Counted from the stretch's first letter, positions 41,721-53,190 are shown. The stretch: 64,000 nt of DNA from Gyrodactylus bullatarudis (GCA_012064415.1 SSNU01000050.1:208993-272992); one strand, 5' to 3'. Made by a program: numbers and translations. Notes: generated by a model from the sequence alone, not told the origin.

Positions 41721-42344
41721 TACCATATATGTATACTTAGATTACTTGATTGGTATTGATTTTCCATAATTATCATAATAAATTTCTCTTTATAGCTCAA
41801 ATCTCAAGCTTTAAAAATAGAATGAAACTCATGAATTGGAATGGCTCAAAGACTTCCAAGAACCAACTGAGGTGTAAATTGAAGATTTTAAGGAATGAGA
41901 AAAATTTTTAAACTACTTTATAGAAGAAAAAATAATTTTCAAGAAAAATATCGCATATTGCCAAATTAAAACTTTTTTGAACTTTGAGCTGAAATATTTT
42001 ATTGATTTGAAATTGAACTGGTGCTCATACAAATTCTCTCCAGATCAAAAGAGATCGATTAGGAAAACAGATGATTTTTCATAGAAAAACTTAGATTCGC
42101 AACTTCATCGGCTTTTAAAAAAGGATAACCGGTGAAACACTTGGAATGGTTAATGGAAATCTGAATAAACCTCTGTGAAATTATCAATTTGTTTTGGATC
42201 TTTTTTAATTTCCTCTCGAAGGGGTTAGCTTAACCTCTTCTCTAAGGCATTTAATCCTCAAAGATTTCTTTTCATACTTTTCTCCGCTTTGTTGTTGTTT
42301 TTCTATCCTTTTAATAAAGATAATTAACTCTATAAAGAATTCGA

Positions 42345-42620
42345 AATCACCTGAAGAAGTTCACTCAACTGCTTCAAATCATTGCAATCGATAAAAATTA
42401 TGGGTTCAAAAGATGAAAAAGTGGAAATTCGGTACATTTTCGAAATTCGAATTTTGGTCAGATTAAATTTTTTTCGGAATTTTTTCGAATATCCCCATCT
42501 TTTTAGCTCATTCCGTTTTAGAATTCAAAAAATTATTTTTTTTCTATGAATCCGGAGAAAAATATTGAGTTTTTTGTAAAAATAGAATATTCTCATCTTC
42601 ATGTCAACTAGCTTTATTTT
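42345..42620. repeat. Solo arm of the 4.2-kb foldback family
   Basis: Matches the right arm of the element at 4196-4883 over 'ttttggtcagatt.aattttttt', 'cgaatatccccatctt' and 'tattgagttttttgtaaaaa', ending 'catcttcatgtcaactag'. Confidence 0.65.
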
Positions 42621-42774
42621 ATTCAATTTCACGATTTTAATACATCATTGAACATATTGATTCGAGTACTTTTGAAGCATCGATAGATTTAGACTTGTAC
42701 AGTCTGCAACTGTCGTGGGATTACAGGGGTTTTATCTCTGCTTAAAGCCCACAGTTGAACGGTGTTTAATAACA

Positions 42775-42990
42775 TTAACCCTTTCGGTGTCGATGGACAT
42801 TTTCCAATTTTTTTGAACCTTCACAACTCTACCAGTTTGATAGGTTTCTGGATCAATTAAAGTTTAAATTGAAGCCCACGATGTGAACTTGCATTAATAA
42901 TATTTTTGGCCAAATAAATTGGTATTTTCATAGCTAAATTTTGGTTTTTATAAAAATTATGAAATAGTCCCGGCACCGAAAGGGTTTTAA
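42775..42990. mobile_element. piggyBac-type MITE, 206 bp
   Basis: Left TTAA at 42775-42778, element 42779-42984. The ends are CCCTTTCGGTGTCGATGG and the complement CCCTTTCGGTGCCGGGAC. The right flank reads TTTTAA, so the expected TTAA is displaced by two bases. The right half recurs at 140-203. Confidence 0.65.
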
Positions 42991-44085
42991 TTAATTATTG
43001 AACTACATCTTTATTTCTATTTGTCTTTTTGGAAAGTGTTTCTTGGAGTATTGGGACAAATTCTTATTGCGTTTCTCTTGCTTTCCTATCAATTTTATGA
43101 CTAATCATGATTAAACCGATAGATAAATTGGCTTTGACGACCCAAATTTAATCATAGAATTGTATTATTAGATTAATGTATCATCGGATTCAAGACCAAA
43201 GTTTGAGCAAGAGACGGAACTAGAAATTTTTGAATTTCTAGGATGGCGTGCAATCTTGTAGTTGTTATTTAAAAAAGCGTAAGAATACCTTCTGAATATA
43301 AACTGGAAAAAATTTAACCTTCTCTAAAAAAGGATAAAAGTTATTGATAATATCAAGTGATCTAACTGAAAATCTTTACGAATGAGTATTTAACATTGAG
43401 TCGAATAATAAAGATGGAAGCCAACATGGCAGTATTGGATTATCGGGGAAACCTCGAACAAAAAAATTAAGGCAGTCAGCCCTAGAAGCTCAGATTTGGC
43501 CACTATGTAAATAGGTTTAATAAATAAAGATTTGTAGAAGTAGATTTAATTGGAATCTAACCAACCTTTTTCCAACGCCTCTTCCACTTCAATAGGAATG
43601 CCAAGGATTTTAGATAAAATTGAAGAGAGTTTAGGTTACAAGCGTCTCATTCACTGAAGGTTTAGTAAAGTTGAACGATAATATACTTGAAAGTACCTCG
43701 ATATCTTTGATATCTAAAATATATATTCAGAAAATGAATGATTTCTGTAGATTTTTCAATCATAATGAAACAAATTTTATGTGTTGACAAAATCTGTCAA
43801 TGAAACAAAAAAAGTTGGGAAGAATTACCAAACTTGATAAATTGGTATAGAAAAAAATCAGATAAGAAATATACAAAAAGTGGTCAGAATGTCCTAAGAA
43901 TTCTCTCATTGCATCTGTATGTGGACGGATTTTAAGCATCTATAGATCGGACAACTATAGATTTAAATCTTGAAAGAAGATACACAAAACTTAGATTTCC
44001 GTACACATTGAATCTTGGCTATTGAAAAATAGAAATAATTTTTTATTTAACAATACATAAATGTAAACACAAATGATTCTTCATA

Positions 44086-44560
44086 TTATTCTGAGTACAT
44101 TAATTTATTCTTGAGTTCATTTTTGAATTTATTTGAGCTTAGGTTTTGGATAGATCTATTGAGATTTTTAGATATTTTTTTACGTTTATTAAACATTGCC
44201 AGCTTTTTTAGGTTGTCAAATTCTGGAATATTGTAGCGCAGTCCTTGGCGGTTAGAGCTTACTATAGGGGATGATTTGATAAGACTTATTGATTTCAGTT
44301 CTCTTCTAAGTCTAGGAGAATTGTTCGGAGAGTTTAGTTCAGTTTGATATCTTGAAGATAGTAACCGTACAAATCGTTTCATTCGGCGTTGTGTAGAAGA
44401 ACTTAGTTTTGTTTGGACTTAGCCCGAATACTCTCAGTTTGTCATTGATTTTTGCAGTTTCAAGGTTAATGATGTTGCTGCCATAGCTTTCTTTAAAATG
44501 GAACACTTTTTTTGAAATCATCAGCATATTTGAAGATTTTGAACTTTGAACACCTGAGCC
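44086..44560 (-). pseudogene. LINE reverse transcriptase fragment with YADD
   Basis: The minus strand near 44530 reads 'FKIFKYADDFKKSVPF', with the YADD catalytic motif C of non-LTR reverse transcriptases. A frameshift follows, then 'NLETAKINDKLRVFGLSPNK' and 'TKFFYTTPN', the usual helix and K-T-K-F segment. Another frameshift leads into a basic C-terminal frame. It is inactive. Confidence 0.6.
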
Positions 44561-45675
44561 AATTTTTCTTAAAGTTGACCTTTGGGCATTACATTCTACA
44601 AATTGTTGTCTATTTATTAAGTAGTTTTAAAGATATTTAAGCAGTTTTGAGCAAATTCCTCTGACAGGCTTAAAGAATCTTGTTGAAAAGAACAACAACT
44701 AGAAAAACAATATCTCAAAAGTCTCCTCTCCGTTTACTGCTTACATTTTATAGAATTTTTGCGTATTATTTTGAGAAAAAATGTATTTCCCCATCTTTGT
44801 CTCTCTGGAAATTGATAATCCCCCTGATTGATTCTGCTCTGAGAGGAGTATCCTCTTCAGATCATCGAGGATTTCAATCTTTCATTGTCTCTCACTCTTC
44901 CCTTGACTTCAAATCATAAAGTAAATCTTGAATAGATTAAAGTTTCAGGATTAACCATCATATCGAGTCTAATATACACAAAGTTGCTTAAATCTTAAAA
45001 TATTAATTTTCAAATAATGAAAGAAATAGTAAAAGTCAAAGAAAATAAGAGAAAAATACAAGCTTAGAAAACACCAAAACCCTCCAATATATTGTAAGAC
45101 TTGGATGAAATTTTAAATCGCAAAATCATCATAGAAAAACAAAATCTCCATCAAAAATAAAATTGCTTCAAAACTCAATTCTGGAGTATTTCGGCGAAGA
45201 AATAGCCTGTGATTTCATGAAAAACAATTAGTGATTTAAATTGCCACCAATTTTCAAATTTGTTATACGACTCAAAATTAACAAAAAACTGGCAGGAAAT
45301 GGTTAAGAATAATTTAATAACGTTATTGATGCTACAAAATCTCTCTAATAATCAGAAATTAATTTTTTTTGTTTTAATCTACAAAATCTTCTTGTTGTTT
45401 CCATCAAATTTAAACTACGCCAAATCTCATTTTTCATTCATATGATGAATTAAAACAAGAAAAAGCTTCAAAATTAAGAAAAAACTGGTTCAAGATATCT
45501 CACAAATATGAATGGATTCAAAAAAAATTATTTATCAAATCACAGTTCTAATTCACGAAATATCTTAATGCAATGTAATCGTTCCAGCATGATGATATTT
45601 TTTCGACACAAATACAAATTTCATCTAGGTAACAACAGTGGAGAGAAAAGTGAAAAAGCAAAGAGTAGTTGAAGG

Positions 45676-46242
45676 TTATATAAACAGTTTTTCTGAACAC
45701 ATATTCGAAATTTTGATGAAAAAATCGAGGTTTCCGTAAATAGCATAGATTCCCAACATCATATCAATTAGCTTTAAATTGGGTTTGTATGAATTAATAA
45801 AGAATTTCTCTTGTTTTATATGCCTAGTCACTCCAGTATCTTTATTCAGATGGACGTTTAATCTTGTAGATAGCTTCTTAATTGTTCTACCCATGTAAGA
45901 AGCACCACGGTCACATTGGAATTTATAGATTAGTAGAGTCTTCTCTTTCGGCTTGAGTAAATCTTTATGAATCAAACTAAACAGTCTCTGTGTTTAAAAT
46001 ACAATTTTCAATCGTATATGTTGATTAATGAGATCGTTGAGTCTTCTGCCAATGTCATTACTAAAACAGTCGCCTTTGAAGTTGAGTCTCATCAAAATTT
46101 TAGTTTTCTCAATTTCATTTGTATCTGTATGTAGTATAAATAATGTGGATAGGATAATATGAGTACATTCTGATCGATAATAACGAAGGAAGGATCCTAA
46201 TTCAAGTCTCAAGATATTTAGCACGTACATCCAATTTTCCAA
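45676..46242 (-). pseudogene. PLE family B endonuclease fragment with internal deletion
   Basis: The minus strand has 'KTKILMRLNFKGDCFSND' (linker), then a broken frame, then 'KEKTLLIYKFQCDRGASYMG', 'RTIKKLSTRLNVHLNKDTG' and 'VTRHIKQE'. It then jumps to 'KFFINSYKPNLK', so about 25 residues between the RHL(R/K)QE and WVKEKFF segments of intact copies are deleted. Stops confirm a dead copy. Confidence 0.7.
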
Positions 46243-46540
46243 TTGAATTCTGATAGTCTTGAAGCTGGAAGAGGAGTTATTGATTTTTTAGGTAAAATTT
46301 TATTATAGATTCTTTTTACATTTCGTTTCCTCCAAAGTAATTTTACTAAATCAAAAATATCATACATCTAGAAAAAACAATATATATATATATATACTCT
46401 GTACTATAATTGGGTACTCTTGCTCAAAAGGAAATTCATTGAAAAATATACTACAAGAGCTTTCTCTTAGGAAGTGTGTTTCTACATTCATTCATGCTAC
46501 AAATAATTGTTGATAGAAATTTAATAGTAGTCAAAATCTA

Positions 46541-46640
46541 AACCCTTCATGTCCCAAATTATATTTTTTCATCACAGAAATTAGAAATTTCTCAATCTTA
46601 CCAAAATAAATAAACCCTGATCCTGAATTTGAATTAGTTT
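46541..46640. repeat. End of a dispersed TTAA-type repeat
   Basis: 'aacccttcatgtcccaaatt' and the following 'tttttcatcac.gaaattag' recur at 18273 and, inverted, at 58640-58755, which ends 'gggacatgaggggttaa'. Confidence 0.5.
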
Positions 46641-47011
46641 GTGAAAGCCGACTTATTATAATACACTTGGCTTTTACCAGCTAAAATATGCTTTTAAAGA
46701 CATCTCGAGGCCTAAATAGAGAGAAATCGCCGAAATCAAATTCAGCAGATTTTTCATCACGTTAATTTCAATACTAAGTCATTGTTTCCATTGCAACCAG
46801 TTCATAGAATAGATTTAAGTCAATATGTTTTGTACATCATTCGAATTCTCTCGAAGAGTCCATTCAGATTCTGACCCAGACTAAAAATCGAAAATTTGCC
46901 AAATCTCTACTGAATAGTAATAACTTGTGGCTATTTGGTTTTTAATTTCTAAAAATACTGTAAATTGTATAATTTAATAAATATTTATTTATTCTATTAT
47001 TATTTCGACAG

Positions 47012-47875
47012 GCTATCGTGTATCCAATGTCCTCAAACTTTATGAAAAACATCAAACTGCCCATAATCATCGCGGCCATCTGGATAATCAGTTTCATATT
47101 GGCTTCGCCACTATATTTCTCTCGACAGATCAATGTTGAAAAGGGTAGAGAGCAGTGTGTCGCGAATAATCAAGAGGACTTGAAAATGTACATGCTGATT
47201 TATACAATATTCGAAATATTTTTCCAGTATCTGTTCCCATTATTGATTTTGATATTTTCCTATGCAAAAATTGTCCTACGAATGAAGCATTTTGAACGTC
47301 TCTTTGGAGACCAAAATCAGAACCATCTACAAACAGCTGTCATGAAAGAAATCATCACCAATAAACGCAAGAGTCATGAAGATAAAATGATGACCATGTT
47401 AACAGAGGATAAGGAACAAGAAAAGTCCTTACTTCCCTTAAATCGTTTATGGAAACGGCAGAAAAAAAGTCAGAGGCCAGCTACATTCAATAAAAGACGT
47501 AAACGTCAGAGAACAATCATTCTTTTGATAAGTTTGGCTCTAATATTCGCCATATCCTGGCTGCCTGTTCATATTTCTTCGCTCATTTTGGATTATAGAG
47601 AGATTGAACCGAAAAATCTTACCTTTCTCATAATCCTCATAGAGTTTCCCATACTCTTGGTGTTGGCTTCAGCCTGCCTCAATCCGATTCTCTATGGATG
47701 GTTGAATGAAAACTTTAAGAATGAATTTCGTTCAATATTCCGAGACTTTCGTGATAAGTTCTGTAAGAAGAGGTCTACTCGAACTAATCCCATGAATGAT
47801 GAATATATCATTGACCAGGAACTAATAATAGACCAGAATTTATCTCAGTCACCCAAAGCAGCAGGTGATGAGTAG
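47012..47875 (+). CDS. Neuropeptide Y/F-like GPCR, exon 2 (TM4 to C-terminus)
   Basis: Residues 141-427 of the receptor. AIVYP follows DRFQ. TM4 is about 157-177; ECL2 carries Cys189. TM5 is about 201-225, and the third intracellular loop is long and basic (about 227-307, with 'KKSQRPATFNKRRKRQR'), suited to G-protein coupling. TM6 (about 308-332) has 'FAISWLPVH', a C/FxWLP variant with Ser in place of Cys. TM7 (about 345-368) ends 'ACLNPILYGWLNENFKNEF', the form typical of NPY/NPF and sNPF receptors. The tail has a Cys391 possible palmitoylation site. The total of 427 residues is normal for the family. NPF receptor is the best guess; other NPY-like receptors remain possible. Confidence 0.9.
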   Translation, partial: AIVYPMSSNFMKNIKLPIIIAAIWIISFILASPLYFSRQINVEKGREQCVANNQEDLKMYMLIYTIFEIFFQYLFPLLILIFSYAKIVLRMKHFERLFGDQNQNHLQTAVMKEIITNKRKSHEDKMMTMLTEDKEQEKSLLPLNRLWKRQKKSQRPATFNKRRKRQRTIILLISLALIFAISWLPVHISSLILDYREIEPKNLTFLIILIEFPILLVLASACLNPILYGWLNENFKNEFRSIFRDFRDKFCKKRSTRTNPMNDEYIIDQELIIDQNLSQSPKAAGDE

Positions 47876-48880
47876 AAGACCATATATATTTGAATATGAG
47901 AATCTTTTTTTAAAACTATACATACTGATATATATAGCTGATTACACAATACAGTTGTGTATGTACACAATATTTTTCTAAATCCATTCTACAACATTGT
48001 ATTATTGTTATTATTAAACTACCATGTACTCGATATCATAATACACACTGAGTCAACTGAAACTTGTTCATTAGTTTGTTAAGAAAATTAATATTTTTTG
48101 TAACAATGATCCTTGGCAGTAGAAGATTATATCAGAACAGTTGATAAAATCCTACCAGGAATCTATAGAACTGATATCTACAGATCAATCAATATGAAGC
48201 TACAGTTATAAATTTTCTACTTTCGATGCGATATACAGAGCCTTCCTCAAAATCAACGAAAAGAATTAGAAAAACTAGAAGGTTGGCTAATCTAGACCTT
48301 GAACTGAAATGAAATCCAAGAATTATTCCCTGCAAGTTAGAAGGAACTAAGAAAGAAGCATCGTAGACTTACTGAAGAAAAGTGATAACTGGTACCTGCT
48401 TAGCAGAGAACATATTTCCCGATTTCTGTAGCTCTAGTTATCACACAGGTAATTCCTCTTTATTTTGATATGTTTAGCTGAGTGTATAAGGATTTTCAGA
48501 ATTTTTGAAATGGCTCGTGCTCTCTATCCTATTGGGAAAATGTTGGATCTTACTTTATCTGCAATTTTAATTAATTTTCTAACGTGATCCGAGAAAAAAT
48601 GCTCCATTTGCTTTTCTGTATATTCGAAACAAAGACTCACTAGCATTAATTTCAAGAGTTTATCTAGTTTTTCTTCTTTAATAGACCTAATAGATATTCA
48701 ATAGCACTTGAAATTATCTTTAAGACAATCATAAAACAAGGGAATAGAATATGTATGTATATATATATATTTAATAAATTTCCTTTTAGTTCTATTTATG
48801 GGATCATTAGAATTTATTTAATTAAAAACCTCATTGGTTGTTAGCTCAATTAAAATATGGAAATTACAGTGGTTTTAGAC
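47876..48880. other. Receptor 3' region, nothing else supported
   Basis: AT-rich 3' sequence without a clear canonical AATAAA close to the stop. No further coding region is seen. Confidence 0.4.
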
Positions 48881-48884
48881 GTTC

Positions 48885-49110
48885 AATGAGCTAATAAGAT
48901 ATGGATAATCGAAAAAATTCAATCTGACCAAAATTAGGCCGTTTTTCGAATTTCGAAAATGTACCAAATTTCCACTTTTTCAACTTTGAACCCAAAATTT
49001 TTATCGATTTTGATGATTCAAAGCAGTTAAGTGATGATATTTGTAAACAACATTGAACGAAGGATTCGAATTCACCTGTAGAAGTTCACTGAAGTTCGTC
49101 ATTACTGTGG
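48885..49110. repeat. Solo arm of the 4.2-kb foldback family
   Basis: Matches the left arm of 4196-4883 ('aattcaatctgaccaaaatt', 'ccaaatttccactttttc', 'atttttatcgattttgatga'). It abuts the decayed hammerhead at 49105-49150. Confidence 0.65.
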
Positions 49111-49150
49111 AAAATCGCGCGTTTCGTCCTCTTTTGGACTCTTTACGCCT
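49105..49150 (-). ncRNA. Decayed hammerhead-like motif with full stem II
   Basis: The minus strand reads GTAAAGA, GTCC-(AAAAGA)-GGAC, GAAA, CGCGCG. Stem II has four perfect pairs. The core GTAAAGA differs from CUGANGA at two fixed positions, so it is likely dead. It represents a family distinct from the 8-nt-stem-II motifs. Confidence 0.4.
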
Positions 49151-49349
49151 GTATATGTCTATTATGTAATTTTCTCTTCAATGCTCTTTGCCAGTTAGAT
49201 AAAGGTTTATCTATGAATTTCTCTGATAATTCCATGTGTGAGAATTCAACTTTGGTATAATCCTATAAAAGTTTTAGATCATCTTTAGATAACAAAATTT
49301 TCATTTTATTGAACTTTTATTTTTAACGTACATTTTCATATACGTCCGG

Positions 49350-49412
49350 ATAATTATATTCAAAGAGATGTGGACATTTGGCCAGGTCTCGTCAGTCTCA
49401 AATCCTGGTTCA
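49350..49412 (-). ncRNA. PLE-A hammerhead copy with mutated GAAA
   Basis: The minus strand reads GAGA-CTGACGA-GACCTGGC-CAAA-TGTCCACAT-C-TCTT. CTGACGA and stem I are kept, but the invariant G12 is C (GAAA to CAAA). Stem III has a 2-nt CC loop absent from sister copies. It shares its outer flank with the 32.7-kb copy. Confidence 0.6.
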
Positions 49413-50149
49413 ATATTTAATAAAAATTGTTTGAATGGGTATTCTAGCTTAGATTTTATCTTGATAATTTAAGTGCCAAAGACAATAAGAATTCTTATAT
49501 ACATTCGAATGTATATAAATTTTGGTATCAATCGAGATAATTTTCTAAGCAATGTTCTAATGGTGAGGAAGAAACGTGTGTACATCTGAATTTTCTTTTG
49601 GGACATTTGATCAGTTCTCAATCTGTATATTGATCTAGCTACAGACGTGAATAGAGAAGATGCCCAAATTTTCTTATTGGGAAGACTGCTGCTGTTTCCT
49701 TTGTATGTTCTTTTGGAGAATTAATAAATTAGTAAAGTGGTATTCTCAAATGGATGACCAAAAAGAATATCTATCTACCCTTTGCCTTTTTTTGCTGTAA
49801 ACTACCCCCTCCCCCTCCTCACAAACAAGAGGCTAATGGCTATTAATCAAATTAAAAATTCTCTTTTTGTTTTTAACTTGAGAAATTATCAGATTACATC
49901 TCTTGATTACCTGACAGAGTCCTAATTCTATGCAAGACTTAACATTCTTTTATTTTCAATCTTAAAGATATACAAAAGCAATCAAAGAATACCCCCCCCC
50001 CTCAGATTATTTCCCAACAAAATTCTACTAAATCATACAGAAAATTGGTCATCTCACAAAAGCCTGTCTCATTCACCGACTAAAACCATAATCCCAATTT
50101 TCCAATACGTCCGAAAATCCACTTAAAATCATCTATTGGTAGGGGAATT

Positions 50150-50210
50150 AGAAATAAGATGTACAAGTATCTACAAGTATCATCAGTCGCAATACTTTAA
50201 TAAGGATACA
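50150..50210 (-). ncRNA. Decayed PLE-B-like hammerhead
   Basis: The minus strand has ATTGCGA-CTGATGA-TACTTGTA-GATA-CTTGTACAT. The core CTGATGA is intact, GAAA is changed to GATA, and stem III is disturbed. Confidence 0.45.
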
Positions 50211-50426
50211 CAAGTTAAGAACTCATTAAAGATATATTGCTGTTTATGCCCTAGAAAACGATACTCTGACGTAAAAATATGTAATTAAGAAACATTCTAC
50301 AAAATTCATTCATTAATTTTGAAATTTTCATTAAAATTTTCTTCTCAATAGAAATATTGGCATTAAGAAAAAGAATTTATCGGCACTGTTAAATTGCTGA
50401 TTGCAAATCTCTTTCGGATTAAGAGA

Positions 50427-50924
50427 ATGCCAGACTTGTTAAATACCGAAGAAAAGTTTGAAAACAAATTCAACTGCGAATGTTTCCAGGAGAATGATAC
50501 AGATAAGAATCTTTACCAGATCAACACTGATATTATTCTCGATCGTGATGATCTAATAGACTGGAGTGAAATACTAAAAGTAAACAATTACAAGGATGCC
50601 TCAATTGATGAAAGCAATCATATTCGTGATACAATAACGATGATGAATGAAGCAAAGAAATTAGACATCTATAGTCTTGAAGAGATTTGCAATAAGGAAA
50701 AGTCTGGCATCTACTTTAACATGTTACGATCCATGAAGAATATTGGGAAGCAATTCCATGTTAGTGAATTGTATGTTGAACCGTATCGGGAAATTGTTAG
50801 GATCAACTCCTTTGACTTTATCCGGGAACATTTGCCATTGGTCAATGGATTTGTAGGCAGTAAGAAAAGAGAAAAGTTTCTAAAGCCTTTTGATAACTAC
50901 TCGTTCAGCTCTAAATTGTCATGA
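50427..50924 (+). CDS. Unrecognised 165-aa protein
   Basis: An intronless frame from the first ATG (50427) to stop (50922-50924), with AATAAA at 50988-50993. The composition looks like a real soluble protein: mixed charged and hydrophobic, few low-complexity runs. Segments include 'NLYQINTDIILDRDDLIDW', 'LDIYSLEEICNKEKSGIYF' and 'FIREHLPLVNGFVGSKKR'. There is no signal peptide, membrane segment or motif that I recognise. It could be an orphan gene, a domesticated element or the last exon of a gene; no repeat signature is visible around it except the PLE ends at 50.2 and 51.4 kb. Confidence 0.5.
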   Translation: MPDLLNTEEKFENKFNCECFQENDTDKNLYQINTDIILDRDDLIDWSEILKVNNYKDASIDESNHIRDTITMMNEAKKLDIYSLEEICNKEKSGIYFNMLRSMKNIGKQFHVSELYVEPYREIVRINSFDFIREHLPLVNGFVGSKKREKFLKPFDNYSFSSKLS

Positions 50925-51404
50925 TACCCATGTGTGTGTGTGTGTATTAAAATGACAAAATATTTTATTTTCAACGTACAAAAAGTGAATAAAAATTTTA
51001 TTTTCAAAATCCTCTTCATTTATAATGAAAATTCACGTTACTAGTTGAAAGAGGCATCTTTTCTGTTTGTAGGACAGAATTATCTCTATGAACCCATAAG
51101 GCTTAAGAAAAGAATATGCTACAAGTAGCGTTCTGAACCCTTTGCACCCATTCAGTTAGAGCCCATAGGAACAAAAAAAATTACTTAGATTCTATTAGAT
51201 CATTTTTGAACCCTCGGAACCCTACCTATCTAAAAGAGCTTAGACTCTAGAGACTAATTCGAGTAACAGGTAAAGAAATTGCTTATTCTCGAGATGCAGT
51301 TTAGTTCTTTTATAACTTGTAATACGTCTTTATTATAAAATCGAAATTACAGAACTGGAGAGTCAAGGTTTACTCTCCATATTTAAGAAAATTGGAAGAG
51401 GATA

Positions 51405-51442
51405 AAACCATATGTATATTTCTTCAAGCATCATCAGTGGTA
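51405..51442 (-). ncRNA. Hammerhead-like motif, PLE-B type
   Basis: Minus strand: ACCA / CTGATGA (51437-51431) / TGCTTGAA (8 nt) / GAAA / TATACAT-A / TGGT. Stem I ACCA-UGGU pairs fully. Stem III has one A·C mismatch. All core residues fit. Confidence 0.6.
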
Positions 51443-51587
51443 ATTCTTCTGAGTTTCTACATTGACCATTTTTTCAATTTTATTTATTTCCCCCTTATGA
51501 CTAAATAAGTAACAAATAAGAAAATATTTATTTCAAAATTTTACAAATATAGTATAAAAATTGATTAGTAACACAAAAATTTTGAAT

Positions 51588-52000
51588 CTATTTGTTTTTA
51601 CAACTCAAACTTTTGTGGCATCGTGAATTGCATAGAATATTTCTCTTCAAACAGGAACATCTGTTATTCACGCAGCCTGAAGTACAATCACATCTCAGCA
51701 TGCCCTGTCCGTCAGACCGAGAATTGAGTTTTGAAGCTGATCGAACTGATAATTTTGAGTCTGGAACATCTTCTAAGCTTAAAAATTCGTTCTTCAAAAT
51801 ATCAAATTGTCCTCTGCTAAATAAACCTTCAAAAGTTCCCGATGTGCACCCTATTTCGTAGAGACCTCTTTCATCTTGACTCTTGACGATCCCAATAATA
51901 TTGCTGGCATCAATCTGACTTTTGTCGACGTCTGGTATTTTGATACTGACGTTCGTGCCAATATTCACATTCCCAGATGTCTTTTGTACCATCTTTTCTG
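51588..52000 (-). pseudogene. KRBA2-like C-terminal exon (integrase-derived gene or element)
   Basis: From about Met at 51992, the minus strand reads 'NVNIGTNVSIKIPDVDKSQ', 'IIGIVKSQDERGLYEIG' and 'LFSRGQFDI', ending in a Cys cluster 'RCDCTSGCVNNRCSC', 'LCNSRCHKSLSCKNK' and stop. This order (beta-rich domain with V-x-I-x-V-P-D-V-D, then a C-x-C…C-H…C-K-N-K cluster) is what I know from the C-terminus of KRAB-A-domain-containing protein 2-like proteins, which carry an integrase core. The frame is intact for about 135 codons, and a possible acceptor (CTTGACAG) precedes 'AAAAGATGG'. AATAAA signals lie at about 51480-51490 on the minus strand. No integrase exon is seen nearby, so it may be a terminal exon or a relic. 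Confidence 0.55.
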
Positions 52001-52203
52001 TCAAGCAGAAAAATATTCATGTAATATTTACATTGTACTATATCTTGGGATATTTTCATCAAGAGTTATCACAAGAATAATTTTACAATTTTTTGATAAA
52101 GATGGAATGATTAGATATGTATTTTTCGATTGAGTAAAATTTTACAATTCTGAAATGAACATATAAATAAGCATTGCAATATTTATTCCTTATTTAGATG
52201 AAC

Positions 52204-52239
52204 AGTGTATACACTGATCGGTCAGTGTATACACTGATT
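52204..52239. repeat. Two spaced copies of a 16-bp palindromic unit
   Basis: CAGTGTATACACTGAT occurs twice, 4 bp apart (cggt). Each unit contains the palindrome CAGTGTATACACTG. It sits at the truncated 5' edge of the PLE-A body. Confidence 0.6.
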
Positions 52240-53190
52240 AAAGTTTCTACATTGGTCGTAACATATATAAGATATGTAGATGATACTTTTATCATAATGA
52301 AACCGAATGCATCTATTTCAGAATTTCACAGAGAGATGAATTCAATTCACCCAAATATCAAATATAAAAAAGAAGACGAAATAGACAATGCATTAAGTTT
52401 CTTAGATGTAAAGCTGACTAGAAAACCTGATGGTACTCTCCGGAGAAATATATACAAAAAGAATTCAGATACGAGAAAGTATCTACATTTCGAAAGCTTT
52501 TGTCCGAAAAGTTACAAATCAGGTTTAATCATCGGTCTAATCAAGAGAACCAAGAGAATAGTCAGTGAGGAAGAGGTACTAAATGAGATAAACCGAATAA
52601 AAGAAAGACTGAAGGAAAATGGATATCCAGATAACTTCGTTCGAAAATACATTGAGAAGGCTTTAGAAGAAGAAGCTAACCAACAAGAGACTCAAAATGA
52701 ACAGAGTGAATCGAATATCCAAATTCATGTCAGACTAACATTCAAGGGAGATGGACATAGCCATGACTTAAGAAGAAAGCTGAACACACTTGTAAATGAA
52801 AATTATAATGGCATACAATTGAAGGTTGTATTCAAAACAACAAGTTTGATCAAATTTCAACTTAAAGATAGGCTAGAACCAAAAGAACAATCAAATCTCA
52901 TTTACTGCTTCGAAGCTACCTGTGGTGCTAAATACATTGGACGGACCAAAAGAAGACTTGCGATTAGAATACACGAGCATCTCAATAAGAATAGTTCTTC
53001 AATCAAAAAACATTTGGATAGATGTGGTTGTGAGGCAAATGAAGAAAATTTCAAAATTTTATTTAAATGCCCAAACGACAATCTAACAGAACTTAAAATA
53101 AGAGAAAAGTTCTTCATAATGGGAGAGGACCCTAACCTATGTATCCAAAAGAACCATCTTCATGACTTGCAGTTACCTTGGCCCAATTGA
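52240..53190 (+). pseudogene. PLE family A: RT C-terminus plus GIY-YIG endonuclease (5' truncated)
   Basis: An open frame of about 315 codons from a Penelope-like retroelement, beginning inside the reverse transcriptase. 'YIRYVDDTF' carries catalytic motif C (YVDD at 52273-52284), followed by 'LSFLDVKLTRKPDGTL'. A charged linker with 'KERLKENGYPDNFVRKYIEK' and 'RLTFKGDGHSHDLRRKLN' leads into a GIY-YIG domain. That domain has 'NLIYCFEATCGAKYIGRT', 'RRLAIRIHEHL' and 'LKIREKFFI', which holds the likely catalytic Glu, ending 'DLQLPWPN'. RT fingers and palm motifs A and B are missing, so it cannot be autonomous. The uninterrupted frame suggests a fairly recent insertion. The PLE-A hammerhead relic lies 160 bp downstream (53348-53395). 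Confidence 0.85.

Larger units (their letters stand above)
34871..47011 (+). other. 12.1-kb receptor intron filled with repeats
   Basis: Begins GTAAGT, ends …TTTCGACAG, phase 0, splitting the receptor between DRFQ and AIVYP. It holds a Harbinger-like MITE (38569-39136), piggyBac-type MITEs (40950-41627, 42779-42984), a foldback arm (42345-42620), a LINE remnant (44086-44560), a PLE-B remnant (45676-46242) and a decayed hammerhead (41684-41720). 34971-38560 and 39140-40945 show no recognisable feature. Confidence 0.8.

Noticed and set aside
44680..44919. 79-residue plus-strand ORF
   Set aside because: No family similarity; it does not open with an ATG and adjoins the LINE remnant on the other strand.
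46380..46400. AT dinucleotide run
   Set aside because: A plain microsatellite; no function is suggested.
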